Part shown: piece by piece, positions 16,999-26,717 of the stretch
Numbering within the stretch: position 1 is the stretch's first letter
Layout: every line of letters starts with the position of its first letter
Assembly: GCA_039821125.1 (NCBI GenBank)
Contig: JBCBOR010000008.1
Span: 35,913-99,912 of the forward strand
From: Thermohalobaculum sp039821125
Lineage (GTDB): Bacteria; Pseudomonadota; Alphaproteobacteria; Rhodobacterales; Rhodobacteraceae
DNA: 64,000 nucleotides
Direction: 5' to 3'
Program-made: the position numbers and the translations under genes
Notes under the pieces: model-generated
Told to the model about the DNA's origin: nothing
Seen by the model: only the letters and a program-made list of their open reading frames with translations
Database searches by the model: none

Positions 16999-17907
16999 AT
17001 GAGCATCGACACCGGAAAACTTGAGACGGGGCTTGGTGCGTGGCGCCAGACGACCAACCAGAACCGGATGGTCGACTTCCAGAAGGGATCTTCGGCGAAC
17101 GGACCGGTCAAGCTGGCCTTCTTCGGCTCGTCAGCGTTCCGGGTCACAGCGCCGTCGGGCCTGACGGTGATGATCGATCCATGGCGCAACCTGCCGACTG
17201 GCAGATGGGACTGGTATTTCCACGACTTTCCAATGACTTCCGTGGATATCGGTGTCTCGACCCACGCCCATTTCGACCATGACGCGCTGCACCGTCTGGA
17301 TGCATCGGTCCTGCTGGACCGGCTGATCGGGACATACAGTTTTGCCGACGTGACAATCACCGGGATCGCCGACAAACACGCGACGGATCCGACCTTCGCG
17401 ACCTATGATTTCAACCTGATCAACAGCTATTTCGGTGGCCAGGCGATGGAGCCGCCGGACAATGCTCGGTCCTGGGACAATTGTCTGATCACCGTCGAGA
17501 CGGGGGGTCTGAGGATTCTCCACTGGGGCGACAATCGGCACAATCCGCCGGAGGACATCTGGGAGCGGTTGGGCCGGATCGATATCTTGTTGATGCCTGT
17601 CGATGACTCGCAACATGTGATGGGCAATCCGATGGTCGCGGACGTGATCGACCGGGTCTCGCCGCGGATCGTGGTGCCGCACCACTACTACACCTGGAAC
17701 GTGGTACAGCGTCAGAGCACCCTTTTGCCGGTCGAGGACTGGTTGTCCCGCCAGTCGCAGGTCGAGGTTCGGAGGCTGGAGGCGGCGGAGGCCGAATACA
17801 GTCCGGAGACGCTGCCGGAGGCGCTGACCATCGACTATTTCGGCGACCATGTGGCCTTCGATGTCGATGCCTGGCACCGGGAAAACGGCATGACCCTGGG
17901 CGGGTAA
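16999..17907 (+). CDS. Metallo-beta-lactamase-fold hydrolase, UlaG-like
   Basis: Protein of 302 residues with the zinc motif THAHFDHD (residues about 90-97), GDNRHN for the next ligand and PHHYYTW for the last. This order fits the UlaG/L-ascorbate-6-phosphate lactonase-like branch, which includes many hydrolases of unknown substrate. No signal peptide, so cytosolic. Divergent from the CMD-family gene with 76 bases between; a shared stress or catabolic role is only a guess. AGGGAGCGCGAG gives a good ribosome site. Confidence 0.8.
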   Translation: MSIDTGKLETGLGAWRQTTNQNRMVDFQKGSSANGPVKLAFFGSSAFRVTAPSGLTVMIDPWRNLPTGRWDWYFHDFPMTSVDIGVSTHAHFDHDALHRLDASVLLDRLIGTYSFADVTITGIADKHATDPTFATYDFNLINSYFGGQAMEPPDNARSWDNCLITVETGGLRILHWGDNRHNPPEDIWERLGRIDILLMPVDDSQHVMGNPMVADVIDRVSPRIVVPHHYYTWNVVQRQSTLLPVEDWLSRQSQVEVRRLEAAEAEYSPETLPEALTIDYFGDHVAFDVDAWHRENGMTLGG

Positions 17908-17925
17908 GCGGCTGGGATGCACGCC

Positions 17926-17999
17926 GTATGGCAGGCGTATGGCAGCTGTACCGCATGTGTATGGCAACCGTGCCGCCGCCGTATGGCAGGTGTATGGAC
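17926..17999 (+). repeat. Cluster of GTATGGCA octamers
   Basis: GTATGGCA occurs at 17926, 17937, 17959 and 17981, with a variant GTATGGAC at 17992, all downstream of the UlaG-like gene. One more copy lies at 12385-12392 after the ABC binding-protein gene. Spacing is irregular (11, 22, 22 and 11 bases, all multiples of 11, close to the helical repeat). Confidence 0.6.
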
Positions 18000-18162
18000 A
18001 GAAAGTCGGCTCTTCCGACGGCCAAGAGCGCCGCGGGGACAAGCCCGACCGCGGGCAGGCGCTGGCCCGGGTCGCCGTTGTTCCGGGCCGAGCGCACAAC
18101 TCGGCCCCTATGAAGTCCATGATCGTTCGGCAGCGCCATCATACCCCGATGGGCAGACCAGA

Positions 18163-19503
18163 TCAGAAGAACTGCTGCGGCAGGAAGAGCGCGATCTGCG
18201 GGAAGAAGATCAGCAGGAACACCAGCACGATCATCATGATCACGAACGGCATCGCGCCCCAGGCGACATCGCCGAACGGGCCAGGCCGCTGGCGGATGCC
18301 CTGGACCACGTAGAGGTTCACACCGATGGGCGGGGTGATCAGCGCAGTCTCAATCAGGATGGTGATCAGGATCCCGAACCAGACACCTGTCTCGGCCGGT
18401 GTCATGCCCCATAGCTCGAGCGAGACGACCAGCGGAAACACCACCGGCACGGTGGTCAGCAGCATGGACAGCGTCTCCATGAACATGCCGAGGATCAGGT
18501 AGAACACGACCAGCGCGATCATGGTCTGGAGCGGCGTCCAGCCGAGATCTTCGATGAATTTGATCAGCGCCTGGCTGACGCCGATGAAGCCGAGGATGAA
18601 GTTCAGGAACACCGCCGCCATGATGATGAAGATGATCATCGCGGTGATGCGCATCGTGCCTTCAAACGCGGTCTTCAGAAGGTCGAGCGACAGCGCCCGG
18701 AAGTAGGCGGCCAGCAGAATCGAGAAGATCACGCCCACCGCGGCAGCCTCTGTCGGCGTGGCGATGCCGCCATAGATCGAGCCCATGACCCCGATGATCA
18801 GCAGAAGCGGCGGGATGAGGTCCGGCAGGCTGCGGATCCGGGCGGCCCAGGTCGCGTCCTGGCGCTCGCCGCCCCAGGCCGGGCGCAGGATGCAGGCGAT
18901 CAGGATCGCGAGCAGAAACAGGATCGACAGCAGCATGCCCGGCAGGAACCCGGCAAGGAAGAGTTCGGGCACCGAGGTGTCCGTGATGAACCCGTAGAGG
19001 ATCAGGATGATCGACGGCGGGATCAGGATGCCAAGGGTTCCACCGGCGGCGATCGAGCCGAGAAACAGCCGCTCGTTATAGCCACGCCGTTCGATCTCGG
19101 GCACCGCAACGGTGCCGATGGTCGCCGCGGTGGCGACCGAAGATCCGGAGGTCGCGGCGAAGATCCCGCAGGACACGATGTTGGCATGCATCAGCCCGCC
19201 TGGCAGCCAGTTCAGCCAGAGCGCCACGGCGGCGTACATGCGCTGGCCGATTCCTGAGCGCAGAATGATCTCGCCCATCATGATGTAGAGCGGGATGGCG
19301 ATCAGCAGAAAGTTGCGCTGCTGTTCCCAGGTGAACTCGCCCATGGCGCGGACGAGACGCCCGCGCATGAACACATTGTCGAGGCCGAGCGACAGCAGGC
19401 CCAAGACCGCGGCCACGGGAACGGCAGCCAGAACCAGAACCAGCAGCGCGATGATGATCGACCAGGGCGATCCGGCCTTGAAGAGCGCGAACAGGGATTT
19501 CAT
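18163..19503 (-). CDS. dctM: TRAP transporter large permease subunit (DctM), second system
   Basis: Membrane protein of 446 residues with about 12 helices. It has the DctM blocks SCGIFAATSGSSVATAATIGTVAVPE, GTLGILIPPSIILILYG and ETALITPPIGVNLYVVQGI. It is slightly longer at the first helix pair than the copy at 8329-9612 and distant in sequence, so it serves another substrate. ATG 19503 overlaps the dctQ stop (ATGA). Last gene of a dctP-dctQ-dctM operon read leftwards. Confidence 0.93.
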   Translation of the reverse strand: MKSLFALFKAGSPWSIIIALLVLVLAAVPVAAVLGLLSLGLDNVFMRGRLVRAMGEFTWEQQRNFLLIAIPLYIMMGEIILRSGIGQRMYAAVALWLNWLPGGLMHANIVSCGIFAATSGSSVATAATIGTVAVPEIERRGYNERLFLGSIAAGGTLGILIPPSIILILYGFITDTSVPELFLAGFLPGMLLSILFLLAILIACILRPAWGGERQDATWAARIRSLPDLIPPLLLIIGVMGSIYGGIATPTEAAAVGVIFSILLAAYFRALSLDLLKTAFEGTMRITAMIIFIIMAAVFLNFILGFIGVSQALIKFIEDLGWTPLQTMIALVVFYLILGMFMETLSMLLTTVPVVFPLVVSLELWGMTPAETGVWFGILITILIETALITPPIGVNLYVVQGIRQRPGPFGDVAWGAMPFVIMMIVLVFLLIFFPQIALFLPQQFF

Positions 19504-20120
19504 CGATCCATCTCTTTCACGCCCTTGGTCTCGGACGCGACTTCCTCCTGCACAGACATGGTGCCAGCGAGTTGCTGCACCTGCGCGGTCCGCCCGGTGA
19601 CGAGGCAGAGCGCGGTATAGACCAGCAGGAACACCGTCACGATTGCGAAGAAGGTCAGACCGCCGACCCAGATCGTCTGCGGCAGCCACAGTGGTGTCTG
19701 CTGCGGGGTCGCCGCGCGGGAACCTTTCTCGAGCGTGCCGAGCAGCACGACCCAGGCCCGTTCGGTCAGATAGGTGATGTAGAGTGTCAGGAACGCCAGA
19801 CCGATCACGTCCAGAACCGCGCGGACCCGCTGCGGCATGACATTGTAGATCGCGTCGATGCGAATATGGCTCCGGTGGATCAGGCAGTAGGCATAGGCCC
19901 AGACGGTCGCGCCCGCGAAGATATAGCCCGAGTATTCGTCAGACCCCGGCACGCGAAAGGTGGGCAGCGTCATGCCGAGAACGGTCGTTCCGCCGATCTT
20001 GCGACCGACCACCTCGACGACAATGATCACAGCAGACATGAGCAACGCGAACCCTCCGGCCCAGACGGCCCAGAGGGAGACGCGCTCAAGCACGCGATAG
20101 ATGCGGTCCAGAAGATCCAA
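19500..20120 (-). CDS. dctQ: TRAP transporter small permease subunit (DctQ), second system
   Basis: Membrane protein of 206 residues with four helices and the conserved DEYSGYIFAGATVWAYAYCLIHRSHIRID block. The cytoplasmic C-terminus (about 30 residues) is charged. It lies 51 bases after dctP and overlaps dctM by four bases, as usual for this transporter type. Confidence 0.9.
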   Translation of the reverse strand: MDLLDRIYRVLERVSLWAVWAGGFALLMSAVIIVVEVVGRKIGGTTVLGMTLPTFRVPGSDEYSGYIFAGATVWAYAYCLIHRSHIRIDAIYNVMPQRVRAVLDVIGLAFLTLYITYLTERAWVVLLGTLEKGSRAATPQQTPLWLPQTIWVGGLTFFAIVTVFLLVYTALCLVTGRTAQVQQLAGTMSVQEEVASETKGVKEMDR

Positions 20121-20171
20121 AGCGATCAGGGCCGCCCCGACGGAACGGCCCCTTGTCTCAACGCGCGCCGA

Positions 20172-21230
20172 TCACTCGGCGGGCAGCGGGGCCTTGATGC
20201 CCGCGATCTCGCCCATGGTGGCGTTCCACTCCTCGGCGCACGCACGGCCGCACCGTTCGGCAAAGCGCTTGAGGACAAAGTTCTCGACCACGTTGGCGAT
20301 GATCTTGTTGTCCTCGTCATTCATCTCGACCGGGATCAGGTTGCCGGTCTCGCCCCATTCGCAGGGGCCGGTCGAGTTGCACTGCTTGGCCATGGCATCG
20401 GTCGCCTGGATCGAATCCCAGATTTCGTTCTCGACCGTTGCGGCCTTCTCGCGAATCAGAGCCTTGGTTTCATCGGACAGCTCGTCCCATGCCTCGCCGT
20501 TGAAGGCCATAAAGGTCGCCGCATAGCCGAGCTTTACGCGCACATCGTGCGTTGTGACCTGGTACCACTTCGCATTGTACGCTGGCCCGGTGCCTGTGGT
20601 GCCGCAGGTGGCGACGCCCTTCTCGAGCGCCGGCACGGCTTCGGAGAACGCGATGGTCACCGAGGAGGCCCCAAGCCCCTCGATGAAATCGGCCAGCGAG
20701 GTCGAATAGGTCCGGATCTTCTTGCCCGCCAGACTGGACAGACGTCCGGTCTCACCGTCGCCCAGCTTGCAGTAGAGCTGTTGCGAGGGGAAGGTGTAGA
20801 GCATCACCAGCTCGGCATTGTACTTGTCGCGCAGCTCGCGCTGGATCACCGGGCGATAGGCTTCGAGCGCCTTGCGATAGGTCCCGAAATCCTGGAACAC
20901 GCCAGCGAGGTCGATGCCTTCCAGCGGAGGGCTGTCCTGCGAGGTGTAGGTCGTCAGTGCGTGAACGGCGTCATAGGCGCCGAGTTCCAGCTGCTTGACG
21001 ACTTCGTAGCCCGAAAGACCAAGCTCGGTGTAAGGCTTTGCGTTGGCAGTCAGCTTGCCATCCGAGGCCGCGGGCAGAACGTCGTTCCACATCCGGCTCT
21101 CATGTTCTTTCCAGTTGAACAAGTTTCCCCAGGTCCCGACGACCAGGAACTCCTTCTCGTCGACATCCGCCACAGCGGGGGCCGACATCGCCAAACCAGC
21201 GGCCACCACCGCACCAAAAACCGTTCTCAT
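20172..21230 (-). CDS. dctP: TRAP transporter solute-binding protein (DctP), second system
   Basis: Periplasmic receptor of 352 residues. Signal peptide residues 1-21 (ends AVA). Family features are LAGKKIRTYSTSLADFIEGLG, with the conserved Arg, and SVTIAFSEAVPALEKGVATCGTTG. Five cysteines near the C-terminus (including CGRAC) suggest disulfides, which is uncommon. It is divergent from the DUF1445 hydro-lyase at 21384; the 150-base gap is the likely control region for both, so the imported acid may be a substrate of that enzyme. Confidence 0.9.
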   Translation of the reverse strand: MRTVFGAVVAAGLAMSAPAVADVDEKEFLVVGTWGNLFNWKEHESRMWNDVLPAASDGKLTANAKPYTELGLSGYEVVKQLELGAYDAVHALTTYTSQDSPPLEGIDLAGVFQDFGTYRKALEAYRPVIQRELRDKYNAELVMLYTFPSQQLYCKLGDGETGRLSSLAGKKIRTYSTSLADFIEGLGASSVTIAFSEAVPALEKGVATCGTTGTGPAYNAKWYQVTTHDVRVKLGYAATFMAFNGEAWDELSDETKALIREKAATVENEIWDSIQATDAMAKQCNSTGPCEWGETGNLIPVEMNDEDNKIIANVVENFVLKRFAERCGRACAEEWNATMGEIAGIKAPLPAE

Positions 21231-21383
21231 ACAGATACCCTCTCTGTTGGTTGGACGATCGTACGCCGTCTCTGCCGGCACGATAGACTCAAGCCCCCGA
21301 AGAAGGGAACCCCGTGTTAATACGGACACATTGCGCGGCGCGCGTGAAACGCGCAGATTGAGAGGCGCATAAGGAGCACCGAG

Positions 21384-22196
21384 ATGACCGAGATCGCCTA
21401 CGACACCCTGCGCGCCCTGCCGATGGACCAGATCCGCCCGCATATCCGCTCGGGCACCTATACCGGGCAGACCGCAGGCTTCGCACCGGGAAACCTGCAG
21501 GCCAATCTGGCGGTTCTGGGCGATGGCTATGCCGAGGATTTCCACGAGTTCTGCCGCCAGAACCCACAGCCCTGCCCACTTGTCGGAGTTTCGGGGCGCG
21601 GCGATCCGATCATGCACGATCTCGGCGATATCGACATCCGCACGGATATCCCCAGCTACAATGTCTATCGGCATGGCGCACTTGATGGTGCGGTGCCGGA
21701 CATCTCCGACCTCTGGGGCGAGGACATGGTCGCCTTCGCGCTCGGCTGCTCCTTTACCTTCGAGCGCGCGCTGGCAGAAGCCGGTATTCGCATGAAACAT
21801 ATCGAGATGAACCGCACGGTTCCGATGTGGGCAACGACGATCGAACTGACGCCGGTCGGACCGTTCTCCGGCGGAATGGTCGTGTCGATGCGACCGATCC
21901 CGCGCGATCAGGTCGATCTCGCGATCGAGGTCACATCGGCCTATCCGCATGCCCATGGCGCGCCGGTCCATGTCGGTGATCCCGCCGCGATTGGCGTGCG
22001 CGATATCGACAGCCCGGACTGGGGGGAACCCGCGGTGTTTGGCCCGGACGATGTGCCGGTGTTCTGGGCGTGCGGAGTAACGCCTCAGAATGTCCTGACC
22101 CAGGCGCGCCCGCCGCTCTGCATCACCCACACACCCGGGCGCATGCTGGTCACCGATGTCACCGAGGAGGAGGCTCGCCTGCGCGCCGCCGCCTAG
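21384..22196 (+). CDS. DUF1445 putative hydro-lyase (D-glutamate cyclase-like)
   Basis: Protein of 270 residues, the normal length for this family. It has the family blocks PCPLVGVSGRGDP, RTDIPSYNVYRHG, LGCSFTFERAL and CITHTPGRMLVTD. Bacterial members are named putative hydro-lyases; a eukaryotic relative is D-glutamate cyclase. The reaction in bacteria is not established. AAGGAG lies just before ATG 21384. It is divergent from the second TRAP system, an arrangement that suggests it acts on the imported organic or amino acid. Confidence 0.85.
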   Translation: MTEIAYDTLRALPMDQIRPHIRSGTYTGQTAGFAPGNLQANLAVLGDGYAEDFHEFCRQNPQPCPLVGVSGRGDPIMHDLGDIDIRTDIPSYNVYRHGALDGAVPDISDLWGEDMVAFALGCSFTFERALAEAGIRMKHIEMNRTVPMWATTIELTPVGPFSGGMVVSMRPIPRDQVDLAIEVTSAYPHAHGAPVHVGDPAAIGVRDIDSPDWGEPAVFGPDDVPVFWACGVTPQNVLTQARPPLCITHTPGRMLVTDVTEEEARLRAAA

Positions 22197-22341
22197 GAAC
22201 CGGCCCAGCCATTGCCTGCGTCCTGGGTGCCGCGCCGCCGCAAAGAGTCGACAAAGTACCGCATTGGGCTTGCTATCTGCCGTGCTGCGGCGTGATCATG
22301 GGCGATCTATTTCACAAACGCCGCATGGCGGTCATTGATTC

Positions 22342-23928
22342 ATGTCGACCACACCCGCTGACCGGCCCGATACCGCGGTCACAGCCACTCCGGCATCTGC
22401 TGTCGCGCCGGTGACAGATGACGCGGTCGCTGCCGCGATCCGTATCGATCAGTCCGTCACCATTGTGCGGATGATCCCGCTGATGATGATCAGCAACATC
22501 GTGGTGCCGCTGACAATCATCGTGACCACCATCCATGTCCTCAGCCTGTGGTTCATTCTCAGCTGGCTCGGCGCGATGCTGATCATGGTCGTCCCACCGC
22601 TGATCAGTTGGCGCAAGCTGCACGGCAAGCCACGGCCCACCTCGGTCTCGCACCGGCGGATCCGGGCCATTGCGACCTGGTCGACGCTGATGGGCATCGC
22701 GATGGCGACAGGCATGTTCTACATCTTCCCCTTGGCCGGGGCGACCAGCCAGATCATGACCGAAATCTGTATGCTCGGTCTCTGGGCCGGGGCCATGGTT
22801 GCCACCTGGAAGATCGCCCAGGCTCTGATCGGCTATATCGCCCCCATGGCGATCGCGATGATGGCAGCGCTGGTGGTCAATTTCGAAACCGCCGTCGCCG
22901 GATGGGAAGTCGGGGCGACCATGATCATCTTCCTCGGCCTCGTTGCCTGGGCGCTGATGATCCACCAGGTCTACTACCGCGAGACGACCCGGATGCAGCT
23001 CGAGCATGTCTCGCAATCGGGCGAGATCACGCGCCGCCGCAAGGCCGAGGCCGAGCTGAAAGCCTCGCTTCAGGATCTGCGTGACATGCAGGACAAGCTG
23101 ATCCTGCAGGAGAAGATGGCCTCGCTGGGGGCCGTCAGCGCCGGAATTGCGCATGAGATCAAGAACCCGCTGAACTTCATCGTGAACTTCTCCCGCCTGT
23201 CTCAGGATCTGGTCGGTGACCTGCAGAAAAGCCTTGCCACAGAAAAGAGTGCACCTGGTGCCAGCGGCGCGGATCTGCAGGACGATGTTGCCACGTTGTC
23301 AGAGAACCTGGACAAGATCTCGAAACACGGCAGACGGGCCGACAGCATCGTCAAGACGATGCTCATGCATTCGCGCAACGATCCCGGCACCCGGGCCCCG
23401 ACCAAGCTGAACCCGCTGATCCAGGAAGGCGTCGATCTCGCCCACCATGGCGCCCGTGCCCAGGACCCGTCGTTCAACGTCGAGATCTCGGTCGATCTCG
23501 ATGACGCCGTTCCGACGATCCAGGGATCAGCCACCCAGTTCATGCGCGTGATCCTGAACCTCGTGCGCAATGCACTGCAATCGGCGCGCGAGCGTGCGCT
23601 GATCGAGGGGCCGGATTTCGCACCTGAGGTGAGCGTGCGGTCCTTCGTACAAGGCGACCGGATCGTCATCGCCATCCGCGACAACGGGGTCGGCATCGCG
23701 CCTGAAAACCGCGAGCGCTTGTTTCAGCCGTTCTTCACCACCAAGTCCGCGGGCGAGGGAACAGGGCTGGGACTGTCCATCAGCTATGAGATCGTCGCCC
23801 AGCATGGTGGAGAGATTACCGTGGACAGCGTCCCGTTCGCCTATGCCGAGTTCCGCATCGTGCTGCCCAAGGATGCGGCGACGCTGCTCAAGGATCTGAC
23901 AGCGGCCCCCAGCGACGGCGAGGCCTGA
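22342..23928 (+). CDS. Membrane-bound sensor histidine kinase
   Basis: Kinase of 528 residues. Residues about 35-215 form a block of about six transmembrane helices with short loops, so sensing is probably in or near the membrane. A coiled coil (about 220-258) leads to the dimerisation helix with H271 in AHEIKNPLNFIVNF. The catalytic domain has the N box NLVRNALQSA, G1 IRDNGVGIAP and G2 GTGLGLSISYEIVAQHGG. It belongs to the NtrB/DctB-like style of kinases. The response regulator/phosphatase starts four bases after its stop, so the two form a cognate pair. The signal is unknown. Confidence 0.9.
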   Translation: MSTTPADRPDTAVTATPASAVAPVTDDAVAAAIRIDQSVTIVRMIPLMMISNIVVPLTIIVTTIHVLSLWFILSWLGAMLIMVVPPLISWRKLHGKPRPTSVSHRRIRAIATWSTLMGIAMATGMFYIFPLAGATSQIMTEICMLGLWAGAMVATWKIAQALIGYIAPMAIAMMAALVVNFETAVAGWEVGATMIIFLGLVAWALMIHQVYYRETTRMQLEHVSQSGEITRRRKAEAELKASLQDLRDMQDKLILQEKMASLGAVSAGIAHEIKNPLNFIVNFSRLSQDLVGDLQKSLATEKSAPGASGADLQDDVATLSENLDKISKHGRRADSIVKTMLMHSRNDPGTRAPTKLNPLIQEGVDLAHHGARAQDPSFNVEISVDLDDAVPTIQGSATQFMRVILNLVRNALQSARERALIEGPDFAPEVSVRSFVQGDRIVIAIRDNGVGIAPENRERLFQPFFTTKSAGEGTGLGLSISYEIVAQHGGEITVDSVPFAYAEFRIVLPKDAATLLKDLTAAPSDGEA

Positions 23929-23932
23929 CGGT

Positions 23933-25084
23933 ATGCCGCGTCTCCTGATCGTTGATGACGAACCCGATGTCGAAGCGATGATCTCGCAATTTCTGCGTCG
24001 GCGCGTCCGGTCGGGCGAACTGGATCTGATCTTCGCAGGCGATGGGTTCGAAGCCCTCGAGGCGCTGGAGAGATCGGGCGATGTCGATCTGGTGCTGACC
24101 GATATCAACATGCCGGGCATGGACGGATTGCGTCTGCTCGGCGAGTTGGGCGAGCGCGGGTACGATCTGAAGACGGTCGTGATCTCGGCCTATGGCGACA
24201 TGCCGAACATCCGGGCTGCGATGAACCGGGGCGCATTCGACTTTCTGACCAAGCCGATCGAGTTCGAGGATCTCGAGCGCACCATCGACAAATCCCTGGC
24301 CGAAATGACCAAGGTGCGCCGGGCCGCCCATGTCGAGGTCGAGCTTCTCGATGCCCGCAGGATCCAGCAGGATCTGCTGCCCGCCCCCGCTGAACTCGCT
24401 GACGAGCCCCGCCTGGCGCTTGGTGCTGCGATTGCACAAGCCCGCGATGTGGGCGGAGATTTCTATGATTTCTTCCGGATCGGTGAGGATCATGTCTTCG
24501 TCGTGATCGGCGATGTCTCGGGCAAAGGGCTCGCCGCCGGGATCCTGATGGCGGTCACGAAGGCCCTGACAAAAGCGGCGGCGCTGCGGTGCCAGGGCGA
24601 CCCCGCCGCCGTCTTGGCCGAGGTCAACCGGGCGCTTTGCGTGAACAACGCCTCGCTGCACTTCGTGACAATGATCGCCGTGCTGGTCGATTGCCGCACC
24701 GGCACGGTCACGATCGTCAATGCCGGGCATGAACCGGCGATGCTGCTTGGCGATGGGGCGGAGCCGCAGCTCTTCCATGCCGGCGCTCCGCCGGTCGGTC
24801 TTGTGCCAGATGTCACGCTGTCCGCCGAACAGAGCCAGCTTGCACCGGATCGCATGCTGCTGCTGGTAACGGATGGGCTGTGCGACACGGTGGATCCCGC
24901 CGACAACAGCTTCGGACGCAGTGCGATCCTGACAACGCTGTCGGGGGATGGGCCCTCGGTTGGTCCCGATACGGTTATCAACCAGCTTCTGAAGGCGGCC
25001 GAGGCGCATCGCAAGGGTGCGGATCAGGCCGACGACCTCGCATTGGTCGGGCTGAAATGGATGGGGTCATCACCCGCATCCTGA
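23933..25084 (+). CDS. Response regulator with PP2C/SpoIIE (RsbU-like) phosphatase output
   Basis: Protein of 383 residues. The receiver domain (1-120) has D8, D9, phospho-acceptor D57 (LTDINMPGMDG), S85 and K107. A short coiled coil is followed by a PPM-type serine phosphatase domain (about 150-380) with ARDVGGDFYDFF, GDVSGKGLAAG and GADQADDLALV holding the metal-binding aspartates. Such proteins dephosphorylate an anti-sigma antagonist and so release a general-stress sigma factor. No anti-sigma, antagonist or sigma gene is next to it, so partners must lie elsewhere. Partner of the upstream kinase. Its 3' end meets the convergent ABC ATPase gene. Confidence 0.9.
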   Translation: MPRLLIVDDEPDVEAMISQFLRRRVRSGELDLIFAGDGFEALEALERSGDVDLVLTDINMPGMDGLRLLGELGERGYDLKTVVISAYGDMPNIRAAMNRGAFDFLTKPIEFEDLERTIDKSLAEMTKVRRAAHVEVELLDARRIQQDLLPAPAELADEPRLALGAAIAQARDVGGDFYDFFRIGEDHVFVVIGDVSGKGLAAGILMAVTKALTKAAALRCQGDPAAVLAEVNRALCVNNASLHFVTMIAVLVDCRTGTVTIVNAGHEPAMLLGDGAEPQLFHAGAPPVGLVPDVTLSAEQSQLAPDRMLLLVTDGLCDTVDPADNSFGRSAILTTLSGDGPSVGPDTVINQLLKAAEAHRKGADQADDLALVGLKWMGSSPAS

Positions 25085-25109
25085 GCCAGTTGGTCGAGGG
25101 GGCCGGCGA

Positions 25110-26717
25110 TCACCCCAAACCCGTGCGGCCGGGCACCGCTGAGAGCAGCTCCCGCGTGTACTCATGTTGCTGGGTCGCAAACAGTTCCGCCGTTGCGCCC
25201 ATCTCCACCACCTCGCCCCGGCGCATCACGGCGATGCGGTCGCAGACCTGCGCGGCGACCCGCAGATCGTGGGTGATGAAGATCATCGAGAGGTTCATCC
25301 GGTCGCGGATCTCATCCAGCAGCCGAAGGATCTGGGCCTGGATCGAGACATCGAGGGCAGAGACCGGCTCGTCCGCCACCAGGATCTCGGGCTCCAGCGC
25401 AAGCGCACGTGCGATCCCGATCCGCTGGCGCTGCCCGCCCGAGAACTCATGCGGGAACCGGTCATAGGCACCTGCGTCAAGCCCGACGGTCTCGAGCAAC
25501 TCCATCGCCCGGGTCTTCGCATCCTCGGGCGTCGCGCCCATCTGGATTGGCCCCTGCGCGATGATCTTGCCGACCCGGGCACGCGGGTTGAGCGAGGCGA
25601 ACGGGTCCTGAAACACCATCTGGATCTTGGCCCGGTGCGGGCGCATGGCGGCACGGCCAAGGGGGCGGATATCGGTATCGCCGAGCAGGATCTGCCCGGC
25701 TTCGGCATCGTTCAGGCGCACGATACAGCGCGCAACCGTGGACTTGCCCGAGCCGCTTTCGCCGACGATCCCCAGCGTCTCGCCGCGCGCGAGATCCAGC
25801 GTGACCTGCTTGGCGGCGTGGACCACACGCGCCTCGCCACCCAGGAACCCACCCCCGGAGCGATAGGTCTTGTCGAGTTCGTTGACCCGCAGCACAATCT
25901 CCTTGGCGCGCGGGCGCGGCGGGCGCGGGGTCAGGCTGGGCACCGCAGCGATCAGACCTTGGGTGTAGGGATGCTGCGGGCGGTTGAGCACTTCGTCGGT
26001 TGTGCCAGTCTCGACCACCAGCCCGTTCTGCATCACGGCAACCCGGTCGGCGATATCGGCCACAACCCCGAAGTCGTGAGTGATGAACAGAACGCCGGTG
26101 CCGTGCTCGTCCTGCATCTCCTTGATCAGCTTCAGGATCTGCGCCTGCGTGGTCACGTCCAACGCGGTGGTCGGCTCGTCCGCGATCAGGATCTTCGGGT
26201 CAAGCGCGAGGGCCATGGCGATCATCGCGCGCTGGCGCTGCCCGCCGGACAATTCGTGCGGATAGGCCTTCAAAGCCTGCTCCGGGTCGGGGATGTGAAC
26301 ATCCGCCAACAGGCCAAGCGCCCGCTCGGTGCGTTCCCGCGCGGGCATGTCGCCGTGAAAACGGAAGACCTCATCGATCTGCACGCCGATGGTCATGACA
26401 GGGTTCAGCGCCGTCATCGGTTCCTGAAAGATCATCGAGATCTCGGATCCGCGGATATCGCGCAGGCGGGCCTCGCTGATCTGCGCCAGATCCTCGCCCT
26501 GGAACATGACCGAGCCCTTGGCAATGCGCACATGCGGGCGCGGCAACAGGCCCATCACCGCCCGGGCGGTGAGGGATTTGCCGGACCCGGACTCACCAAC
26601 GATGCAGAGGATTTCATTCTCATCAAGATGCAGGTCGGCATTCTCGACCGCGTACTGCCGCTGGCCGCTTGCCGGCAAGGCGACATGCAGCCCCTGGATA
26701 TCGAGGATACGGCTCAC
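25110..26717 (-). CDS. Peptide/nickel-type ABC transporter, fused double ATPase (DppD-DppF)
   Basis: ATPase of 535 residues with two complete nucleotide-binding domains in one chain. Each has Walker A GESGSGKS, a signature (ELSGGQRQR and EFSGGQRQR), Walker B (ADEPTTALD and ADEPVSALD) and an H-loop. Each ends in the oligopeptide-type extension (HPYTQGLIAAVP and HEYTRELLSAVP). Fusion of the two is common in alphaproteobacteria. GTG 26717 overlaps the stop of the upstream permease (GTGA) and precedes the first domain directly. It drives uptake for the permeases 26714-28539. Confidence 0.93.
   Translation of the reverse strand: MSRILDIQGLHVALPASGQRQYAVENADLHLDENEILCIVGESGSGKSLTARAVMGLLPRPHVRIAKGSVMFQGEDLAQISEARLRDIRGSEISMIFQEPMTALNPVMTIGVQIDEVFRFHGDMPARERTERALGLLADVHIPDPEQALKAYPHELSGGQRQRAMIAMALALDPKILIADEPTTALDVTTQAQILKLIKEMQDEHGTGVLFITHDFGVVADIADRVAVMQNGLVVETGTTDEVLNRPQHPYTQGLIAAVPSLTPRPPRPRAKEIVLRVNELDKTYRSGGGFLGGEARVVHAAKQVTLDLARGETLGIVGESGSGKSTVARCIVRLNDAEAGQILLGDTDIRPLGRAAMRPHRAKIQMVFQDPFASLNPRARVGKIIAQGPIQMGATPEDAKTRAMELLETVGLDAGAYDRFPHEFSGGQRQRIGIARALALEPEILVADEPVSALDVSIQAQILRLLDEIRDRMNLSMIFITHDLRVAAQVCDRIAVMRRGEVVEMGATAELFATQQHEYTRELLSAVPGRTGLG

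Noticed and set aside
19572..21320. 582-codon rightward open frame
   Set aside because: Lies antisense across the second TRAP dctQ and dctP genes, which are full-length and well recognised; Arg/Gln/His-rich composition typical of shadow frames.
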